Source of the DNA: a virus
IMG/VR virus record: IMGVR_UViG_3300044700_000691
Location: 62,001-126,000 of that record
Strand: one strand, 5' to 3'
Length of the DNA stretch: 64,000 bases
Under the pieces are notes generated by a model. It was given only the letters and a program-made list of their open reading frames with translations. It did not search any database and was not told where the DNA came from. Position numbers and translations under genes: made by a program. Below, piece after piece: positions 55,083-61,341 of this stretch (its first letter is position 1; each line of letters begins with the position of its first letter).

Positions 55083-57599
55083 TTATAGTTGAGTTACTTT
55101 TACGGTAAAATTATTTGTATTTGAACTTTCTTTTGCGGTTGCATATACTTGATTATTTACCGCACGATATCTAAATTTAGAAATTGCACTATGCGTTGAA
55201 ATATTTAATTGATCAACTAAATTGGTAACGCTAATATAGCTAGGCACCGTATATGGATCATGTAGACCCAATCTAATTTTGTAACCTATTGTCGGAGCCG
55301 CAATTGAAAATCCTTGTAAAAAATCAGATTGATAAGATAATTGATAGAATTTTGTATGAAATAGGTCTCCAATTTTAGCATCAGCCAGATCACTCATTCT
55401 AGGTTTTAGCGAGTTGTCGCCTACTCCCCAACTATAAGAGTAATCTGAAGTTAAGGTAGAGTCGCCCAATTCTTTGTATTGACCAGTTAATTTATCCTTT
55501 ATTTTGGCACTAGTTGGTGAAGTATTATTACTAAAATTTGCGGAATAGTATGCCCAATCAAAAAGTTCCTTTTCTAAATCGATTGCCCCTATTTTTTGTG
55601 TAAATGACGCAATTGTTACGTTTGGGTTAAACATATAACTGCCTCCCATATCTCCAACTGTAACATTGGTTAAATCTTTAAATTGATATGAAAATTTATC
55701 AGAAGTTCTGGTAAATCCAATAGTTGATGCTATTGTTGGTTTTACGGTAAACTTAATAAAGTCTACTGAAATACCTGCAAATTGGTCATACACTCTTAAT
55801 TCAATTAAGTAGTCTCCAACATAGGGTAAAAAGTGAACAATTTGATTAAAATCATAGATTGATCCACGGAAACTCCACTTATATGGGTTAGGTGCATTTT
55901 TGGTAATAATCCACTCAGCATCAACTAAATTTAAATATGTTATAATATCTCTAACCTTAGCTCCTTCTGTTTCTAAGTCTGCAAATGTGATTCCGTCATA
56001 GTCCATTATTTTATATTTAGGCAGGTTTGCTGTTAATATAATTGGACATGCAAGTTGTTCTTTAACGTTAACTTCTCCATTTGACCAGTAATAGGCCCTA
56101 CCGTGTTTTTTCCACTCTTCGGTTTGTACTTGATTATAGAAAACCTCAACCGCACTAATTAATGCTAATTGTTGAGTTGCTGAATAGTGTTGTTGGTTAT
56201 CGTATGGATTAGCAATTGCAGAAAATACTCCACTTTTATTTTTACCAGTGTTAAACGAATATTTAGGAAAGCCTGTTAAAATTTTAGTTGGATCAGTTGA
56301 ATCAGCTTCAGCTGAATAAAATATTGGTCGAATATCTCTAATATAAGGAACCGCAATGGTTGAACCTGGAAAATCAACCGCTGCTTTAATTTTAGTATTA
56401 ATATCAATACTTCTTGATTGTACGTCGTCTGACCAATATCTAATATTGAATTTTTCAAAAAATATAAACTCGCCAATAATATCTCGAACTACTACATGAA
56501 TAGGTAAAATTTCGCGTTTTACCTTTTTGGCAAGGCCGTCTAATTTATAGAAAATTTCAGCTGGGGTAAAGTCAGTGGTTTCAATTACTTCTGGTAAGCC
56601 ATCTTCATCGTAATTATCTGTGGCTTTAGTAAACTGATAGCATAGGGCAATAAATGAGGTCTTTTTAAATTGACCCGAATCTAAAACCGCACCACCGGTT
56701 GAAACATATACCATGTCATCGATTTTGCCGTCATCTAAAAAGTCTGTTATGTTAACTAGCGCAAATTGGTTTAGTGCAGCAGACGAATTATTGGTGTTTT
56801 GCCAAAATTCCTTAACGTCTAGTGTATCTTTATAACCAAATAGGTTTATAAAATTGCTTAAGCCTTTGTAGGTTCCAACATATGGAAAAACCTGATCCCT
56901 ATTTACAAGAAGCTGTTTTCTGGCTTGGTCGATTTGAGTCCAATCTGGTAGGGCCTCTTTAATATCATAATCCTTTAGTAATTGGGCGTCGTCTTTATGG
57001 AAAGATATTCCAAAATTTTCTAGCCACATTCTATATCTAGAGTCCTCGTCTTCGCCCTCACCATAATAGTCAAGTTCTAGGATTTTAGTTCGGCTTAAAA
57101 CCGATCCACTAGAAAGCGTTTCATGGTAGGCTATTAGTTTTCTCTGGTAAATCGATTCTTCAATTGGAGAAAAAGCAACGTTAATTTGTAGGGGTAAATT
57201 TATATCAAGTTGAGAAGAAGATCCATTTGAATAATCCGAATGATTAATAATAACCTGGTTAACCTTTTCAATATAAGGAGTATCTACATTACTGTTGCCG
57301 GTTATATCCTGTTTAACTAAATATAAAAAGAATGCCTCGTCGGTTGAGTCAGCTGTTTCCCATTTAACAACAATTCTTTCATTTTGAGAAAGTTTAGGAA
57401 ATTTATAACTGTTAGAGTCCTTTTCTACTAAAAAAATCTGGCGGCTGTCATATAATCCAACTGAAACTGAATTAATGTATTCTCGGCCGTACCACCAAGA
57501 GATAGTATCAGAAGAACCTGTCTCCTGGTTGAACTTAGTTGTTTGAAGGTTATAGTTTTCACCAAACTTATCAAAAAATATGAGATTAGTCAGTTGCAT
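55083..57599 (-). CDS. large baseplate-associated structural protein (839 aa), possible gp7-like
   Basis: I take ATG 57599 as the start (an in-frame TTG at 57602 precedes it), giving 838 residues beginning MQLTNLIFFDKFGENYNLQT. A conserved-looking segment at about residues 215-280 (QARKQLLVNRDQVFPYVGTY, KGLSNFINLFGYKDTLDVKE) is of a type seen in T4 gp7-class baseplate proteins, but this is from memory and unverified. Later parts are beta-rich (residues about 560-640, a PKD-like domain: WIITKNAPNPYKWSFRGSIY). T4 gp7 is near 1030 residues. It opens the largest operon and has a late promoter 16 nt upstream. Confidence 0.6.
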   Translation of the reverse strand: MQLTNLIFFDKFGENYNLQTTKFNQETGSSDTISWWYGREYINSVSVGLYDSRQIFLVEKDSNSYKFPKLSQNERIVVKWETADSTDEAFFLYLVKQDITGNSNVDTPYIEKVNQVIINHSDYSNGSSSQLDINLPLQINVAFSPIEESIYQRKLIAYHETLSSGSVLSRTKILELDYYGEGEDEDSRYRMWLENFGISFHKDDAQLLKDYDIKEALPDWTQIDQARKQLLVNRDQVFPYVGTYKGLSNFINLFGYKDTLDVKEFWQNTNNSSAALNQFALVNITDFLDDGKIDDMVYVSTGGAVLDSGQFKKTSFIALCYQFTKATDNYDEDGLPEVIETTDFTPAEIFYKLDGLAKKVKREILPIHVVVRDIIGEFIFFEKFNIRYWSDDVQSRSIDINTKIKAAVDFPGSTIAVPYIRDIRPIFYSAEADSTDPTKILTGFPKYSFNTGKNKSGVFSAIANPYDNQQHYSATQQLALISAVEVFYNQVQTEEWKKHGRAYYWSNGEVNVKEQLACPIILTANLPKYKIMDYDGITFADLETEGAKVRDIITYLNLVDAEWIITKNAPNPYKWSFRGSIYDFNQIVHFLPYVGDYLIELRVYDQFAGISVDFIKFTVKPTIASTIGFTRTSDKFSYQFKDLTNVTVGDMGGSYMFNPNVTIASFTQKIGAIDLEKELFDWAYYSANFSNNTSPTSAKIKDKLTGQYKELGDSTLTSDYSYSWGVGDNSLKPRMSDLADAKIGDLFHTKFYQLSYQSDFLQGFSIAAPTIGYKIRLGLHDPYTVPSYISVTNLVDQLNISTHSAISKFRYRAVNNQVYATAKESSNTNNFTVKVTQL

Positions 57600-57615
57600 C
57601 AACTTGGCTTTTTGT

Positions 57616-57623
57616 TATTTATT
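57616..57623 (-). promoter_or_regulatory. late promoter -10 element (AATAAATA)
   Basis: Minus strand GCTAATAAATAACAAAAA, ending 16 nt before ATG 57599. It starts the main structural operon directly behind the sigma factor gene. Confidence 0.7.
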
Positions 57624-57640
57624 AGCCAGGAAATGGCAAG

Positions 57641-58060
57641 TTAGATCGTGTAGATTTCGCTCTCGCCAGAGTGGCTTAGTGAAATCGTAATTATCTTTTC
57701 GCCTTTTCCAATATGCTTATAGATCTTTTTATATTCTTTAGCATATCCGTTTTTTGAGATTTGTGTAAAGTAGGCAAATGCATTATTTGATTTCTCTTCA
57801 TTAAAGTTTCGCCAGTATCGCAAAAGGTCCAATTGCGCGGATTGAATACAGTCCTCGCGGTCTAGCGGATTTTTAAATACTAGTTTTTGGATAGCACGGT
57901 TTGACAACAGGATAAAATATTCAATTGCTTTTGGAGAAAGCTCCCCCTTTGTGTGCTGGTAGCCAGTTTCTTCATTTAAGTACCCGTGTTTGCATCGGAT
58001 AATTTCGTTAGTAAAGTCTCTATTATTAATATAGAACTTTGGGTCTTTAATTCTTGCCAT
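57641..58060 (-). CDS. late sigma factor, gp55-like
   Basis: A 139-residue protein resembling T4 gp55, the divergent sigma70 that directs late transcription (gp55 is 185 residues, so this one is shorter). The key stretch is about residues 67-110: LDREDCIQSAQLDLLRYWRN, FNEEKSNNAFAYFTQISKNG, matching the sigma region 2 helices (core binding and -10 recognition) with conserved acidic residues and the aromatic AFAYFTQI. The C-terminal tail is basic. Region 4 is absent, as in gp55. It overlaps the nuclease gene as TAATG (58060), so both are co-translated. It lies next to a late promoter at 57616 and fits the TATAAATA-like promoters found in this window. gp33 and clamp homologues are not in the window. 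Confidence 0.85.
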   Translation of the reverse strand: MARIKDPKFYINNRDFTNEIIRCKHGYLNEETGYQHTKGELSPKAIEYFILLSNRAIQKLVFKNPLDREDCIQSAQLDLLRYWRNFNEEKSNNAFAYFTQISKNGYAKEYKKIYKHIGKGEKIITISLSHSGESEIYTI

Positions 58061-58722
58061 TACGTTAGTGCTTGGTAAATTTTTAATACGCTTAAATACG
58101 AATCAACTAGATCGGGAAATGGTGATTTAATCTCAGATGATGTGACTAGTTCTGTTCTATATTTATTTAAGCATTTAGCTAAAGCTGAGTCTCTGGCTGC
58201 ATCTATTTTGGGGTCTTCGATAAATTGATTAAATACATCAAATTTATTAGCATTACCCTTTGCTCCTATTGCATTCTTTAGTTCCGAAGGTGAAAATATA
58301 AAAAGTCCAGATAAATTCTTATCTAAAAGGCGGTCTGCTATAGTTTTCTTTAAGATTCCAGTAGTTTGAACAATATCGACTAAAGAATTACCCTTAGCGC
58401 CATATGCAAAACCTTCAATTCCTACAATAATAGGCTTTTGTATAACTTTAGTTAAAACCGTATCAATTAAAGTATTGACTAATATAATCTGATTTTGTAA
58501 TTTCTTACGTTCAGTGTCTGAATAGCTTGCTCCTTTATTATTCTTTTCTCCTAAATTAACAATATGGATATCTGGAAACTCTAGGTTAATACCTTCTAAG
58601 AAGTGAAGATATGATTTACTTAATTTGGTGTTTGTGACAGCAACCCATTTAAAAGTCTTGAAGTCATGACTGATACAAGCAGCTGGGAAGTTAATAGAGA
58701 AGTCAAATCCTATAATAGTCAC
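58060..58722 (-). CDS. RuvC-like resolvase / RNase H-fold nuclease
   Basis: A 220-residue protein starting with GTG at 58722. Acidic residues in the correct places suggest an RNase H-fold nuclease of the RuvC class: D7 (MTIIGFDFSI), E103 (IIVGIEGFAYGAKGN), and D204 with D207 (FPDLVDSYLSV). The motif SPSELKNAIGAKGNANKFDV (about 144-163) matches the RuvC-type helix linking to DNA. The four carboxylates are those used for two-metal catalysis. Possible roles are resolving junctions or trimming DNA during late replication and packaging; T4 uses endonuclease VII instead. Substrate unproved. Confidence 0.8.
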   Translation of the reverse strand: MTIIGFDFSINFPAACISHDFKTFKWVAVTNTKLSKSYLHFLEGINLEFPDIHIVNLGEKNNKGASYSDTERKKLQNQIILVNTLIDTVLTKVIQKPIIVGIEGFAYGAKGNSLVDIVQTTGILKKTIADRLLDKNLSGLFIFSPSELKNAIGAKGNANKFDVFNQFIEDPKIDAARDSALAKCLNKYRTELVTSSEIKSPFPDLVDSYLSVLKIYQALT

Positions 58723-58821
58723 ATACTTAGGTAATTTGCTATACTTTACTGAAAAATTTATAAAAGGTTTCTAAAACCTTATTCCAAATCACTATAAAAT
58801 AAGGGAAAGGTTTGGGAGGGT

Positions 58822-58891
58822 GTCAGACTGATACTTAGTGACTCTATTCTCTTTATTTTTAAAAATAAAGAATTAAGAGTCTCAATCTGAC
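58822..58891. repeat. long imperfect inverted repeat in divergent intergenic region
   Basis: Three stacked arms fold on each other: GTCAGACTGA (58822-58831) with TCAATCTGAC (58882-58891), 9 of 10 pairing; GACTCT (58840-58845) with AGAGTC (58876-58881); and the perfect palindrome CTTTATTTTT/AAAAATAAAG (58851-58870). It sits between divergently transcribed genes, so it is not a normal terminator. It may be a cruciform, regulatory RNA or protein-binding site. Two further repeats of AAAGGTTT (58763-58770; 58806-58813) and AAACCTT/AAGGTTT are nearby. Confidence 0.5.
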
Positions 58892-58936
58892 CAAAACTTA
58901 AGAATCTTTAGTATATTGTTTTTAAATTATTAAGCA

Positions 58937-59686
58937 ATGTTTACACAACAGCAAATTTCCAAGATGGTCTTTTTTGATATCGAGACCTCAACTACTACCC
59001 AAGCGGTAGATTCATTAAGCCCCGCCCTACAGAGTCAGTGGCATAAGCGAGCCGACTACCTTCGTGATACTCTTTCACAAAAATATCCAGATAATAAGAC
59101 CCTAAGCGATGAGGATCTTTTTACACAGAAAGCTGCACTTCAAGCAGAGTTCGGTCGAATAGTCTGTATCAGTTTTGGTCGTATTGTTTATAGAGACGGC
59201 GAACCTACCTTTAGTGTAGCTGCTATTTCAGGAAAAAACGAAGAAGAGCTTTTACTTAAAGCACAAAAATCTATTTCTAAAATATTTGCAACAGGCGGAG
59301 TCTTAGTTGGTCATAATATTAAAAGATTCGATATTCCTTATCTATGTAAACGACTATTAATTAATGGTCTTGCTATTCCTGATGAATTACACTTTCATAA
59401 TAAAAAACCTTGGGAAATCCCTATGCAAGATACAATGGACGTTTGGTCATTTGGTGCTTGGCAAGAGGGATTTGCTTCACTAGATCTTATCTGTGGAGTC
59501 TTAGACATTCCGTCACCTAAAGGAGCTATGCGAGGCGAAGAAGTGCCAGCTGCATTTTGGCAAGGTCGACTTACTGAAATTGCTACTTATAATATGGAGG
59601 ACGTTATTGCCCTCGGCCGTATTATATTAAAGGTCTCTGGACTAAACTTGTTCGAGGAAGAGAGTATAACAAGAAATACTATATAA
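58937..59686 (+). CDS. DEDDy-type 3'-5' exonuclease
   Basis: A 249-residue protein with all DEDDy exonuclease motifs: Exo I (D14 and E16, in VFFDIETSTT), Exo II (GHN-IKRFD, D132), and Exo III with Y218 and D222 (ATYNMEDVIA). It resembles the stand-alone 'PolB-type' 3'-5' exonuclease family. Length is similar to small proofreading-like exonucleases. It probably acts in DNA replication, repair or nucleotide recycling. No late octamer precedes it; the upstream sequence has TATATTG 18 nt before ATG, which could be a host-like promoter. The gene stops 15 bp before GroEL in the same direction. Confidence 0.85.
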   Translation: MFTQQQISKMVFFDIETSTTTQAVDSLSPALQSQWHKRADYLRDTLSQKYPDNKTLSDEDLFTQKAALQAEFGRIVCISFGRIVYRDGEPTFSVAAISGKNEEELLLKAQKSISKIFATGGVLVGHNIKRFDIPYLCKRLLINGLAIPDELHFHNKKPWEIPMQDTMDVWSFGAWQEGFASLDLICGVLDIPSPKGAMRGEEVPAAFWQGRLTEIATYNMEDVIALGRIILKVSGLNLFEEESITRNTI

Positions 59687-59701
59687 AAATATTTAAACAT
59701 A

Positions 59702-61294
59702 ATGTCAAAAACAATAATTTTTGATGCTGATGCAAGAAACCGATTAAAAGTTGGTGTTGATACATTAGCCAATTCAGTAAAAGTAACAATGGGTCCAGGT
59801 GGACGTAATGTCGTTATCGCAAGAGATGGCGGTTTAGCTGTTACAAAGGACGGAGTTTCCGTTGCTAGAGAAGTAGTATTATCTGATCATATTGCTGATG
59901 TTGGTGCGCAAATGGTAAAACAGGTTGCACACAAAGTTGCGCAGTTAGCCGGCGATGGTACAACCACGGCAACAGTATTAACTCAAGAAATTTTCAATAG
60001 AGGATTAAAAGCAGTTGCGACAGGAGCCAACCCAATCGAATTAAAAAGAGGTATGGATGCTGCTTTAACTGAAATAGTTGCAGCGCTAAGCCAATCATCA
60101 ATTCCAGTTAAAGATCTTACTCACATTCATCAAGTTGCAACAATTTCTGCAAATAACGATGAATCTATGGGTGCTTTAATTACTCAATGTATGGAGGCAG
60201 TTGGATTTGATGGAATTATTACGGTTGAGCAAAGTAAATCAGCTGAAACCTATGTTGATATAGTAGAAGGAATGCAATTTAAATCAGGCTACCTATCACC
60301 ATATTTTATTAATTCTAACGAAAAACCTCAAGTTGAATTTGAAAACGCCCTAATCTTATTAGTAGATGGTAAAGTTTCTGTGCTAAATGATATTGTACAG
60401 TTCTTAGAATATTCAAATCAAAAGGGTCGTCCACTATTAGTTATTTCTGAAAGTGTAGACGGCGATGCTTTAAATACAATGGTTCTTAATAAATTAAGAG
60501 GAACAATTAAAGCAGCAGCGGTTAGAGCTCCAGGCTTTGGAGAATTACGTAAAGAAAACCTAGACGATATTGCAATCCTAACTGGCGCCAAAACCGTCTC
60601 TGAACGAGAGGGTTATTCATTAGCTGAAACCATTGCTTCTGAAGTATTAGGTTCAGCCACTAAAGTTATTGTTACAGCAGACTCTACTACAATTATTGGT
60701 GGAGAAGGCCTGCAAGACTCGATTAAAGAGCGTATTTCAGATATTAATGCTCAAATTGAAAACAGCACAAACGAATCAGCAACCCTAATTCTTAAAGAGC
60801 GTATTGCTAGAATAGATGGTGGAGTTGCTATTATTAAAGTAGGAGCCCACTCTGAAATTGAAATGCGTGAGAAAATTGACCGCATTGACGATGCAATAGG
60901 TGCAACCAGAGCGGCAGTTGAAGAAGGTATTGTTGTAGGCGGTGGAGTTGCACTTTGTAAAATTGCTGAAGAATTAACACCAACTATTGCTCAAACCCAA
61001 AACTTTGAACATAGACTAGGTCGTACAATCTTATTAGAATCATGTCTAGCACCATTTAGAGTTATTTTAACTAATGCAGGAGAGTCACCAGATGCAATTC
61101 TTTCAGAAATGAAGAATAGAGGTCAGGAATATAATGTAAAAACCAGAGAATATTGTAATTTTATTGACTCAGGTATTATTGATCCAGCTAAAGTAGCCAG
61201 AGTAGCTATTGAAAATGCAGTTTCGATTGCATCTATGATGCTTACAACTGAGGTCTTAATGGTACAAGACCCACCTACAGAAACTAAGGCGTAA
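59702..61294 (+). CDS. groEL: phage-encoded group I chaperonin (GroEL)
   Basis: A 530-residue GroEL homologue with complete ATP-binding residues: GPGGRN (31-36), D50 in TKDGVSVARE, GDGTTT (84-89), D397 of RIDDAIGATRAAVEEG, and GGG near 413. The apical domain (about 190-375) is conserved (LLVDGKVSVLNDIVQFLEYS). The C-terminus ends TEVLMVQDPPTETKA and lacks the GGM tail of bacterial GroEL, a feature also known from some phage chaperonins. No groES or gp31-like cochaperonin gene is visible, so it may work alone, as described for phage EL, or use host GroES. It might fold the giant fibre or capsid proteins. Confidence 0.95.
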   Translation: MSKTIIFDADARNRLKVGVDTLANSVKVTMGPGGRNVVIARDGGLAVTKDGVSVAREVVLSDHIADVGAQMVKQVAHKVAQLAGDGTTTATVLTQEIFNRGLKAVATGANPIELKRGMDAALTEIVAALSQSSIPVKDLTHIHQVATISANNDESMGALITQCMEAVGFDGIITVEQSKSAETYVDIVEGMQFKSGYLSPYFINSNEKPQVEFENALILLVDGKVSVLNDIVQFLEYSNQKGRPLLVISESVDGDALNTMVLNKLRGTIKAAAVRAPGFGELRKENLDDIAILTGAKTVSEREGYSLAETIASEVLGSATKVIVTADSTTIIGGEGLQDSIKERISDINAQIENSTNESATLILKERIARIDGGVAIIKVGAHSEIEMREKIDRIDDAIGATRAAVEEGIVVGGGVALCKIAEELTPTIAQTQNFEHRLGRTILLESCLAPFRVILTNAGESPDAILSEMKNRGQEYNVKTREYCNFIDSGIIDPAKVARVAIENAVSIASMMLTTEVLMVQDPPTETKA

Positions 61295-61308
61295 TTAAAT
61301 TATGCTGC

Positions 61309-61337
61309 AGTCTTCGTTAAATAAAAAAAAGAAGACT
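61309..61337 (+). repeat. short inverted repeat between groEL and next gene
   Basis: AGTCTTC (61309-61315) and GAAGACT (61331-61337) form a 7-bp stem around the AT-rich loop GTTAAATAAAAAAAA. It may be a weak terminator or a translation-control hairpin, as its 3' end is four bases from the next TTG start. The loop itself contains TAAATAAA, a weak late-promoter-like sequence. Confidence 0.4.
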
Positions 61338-61341
61338 TACT

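Noticed and set aside
58755-58762. TATAAATT upstream of the nuclease gene as a late promoter
   Set aside because: It differs from the common element in the last base. The sigma gene should be expressed before late transcription, so I leave it uncalled.
58822-58891. Rho-independent terminator
   Set aside because: Flanking genes are divergent, and neither strand shows a clear T-run at the end of the stem.
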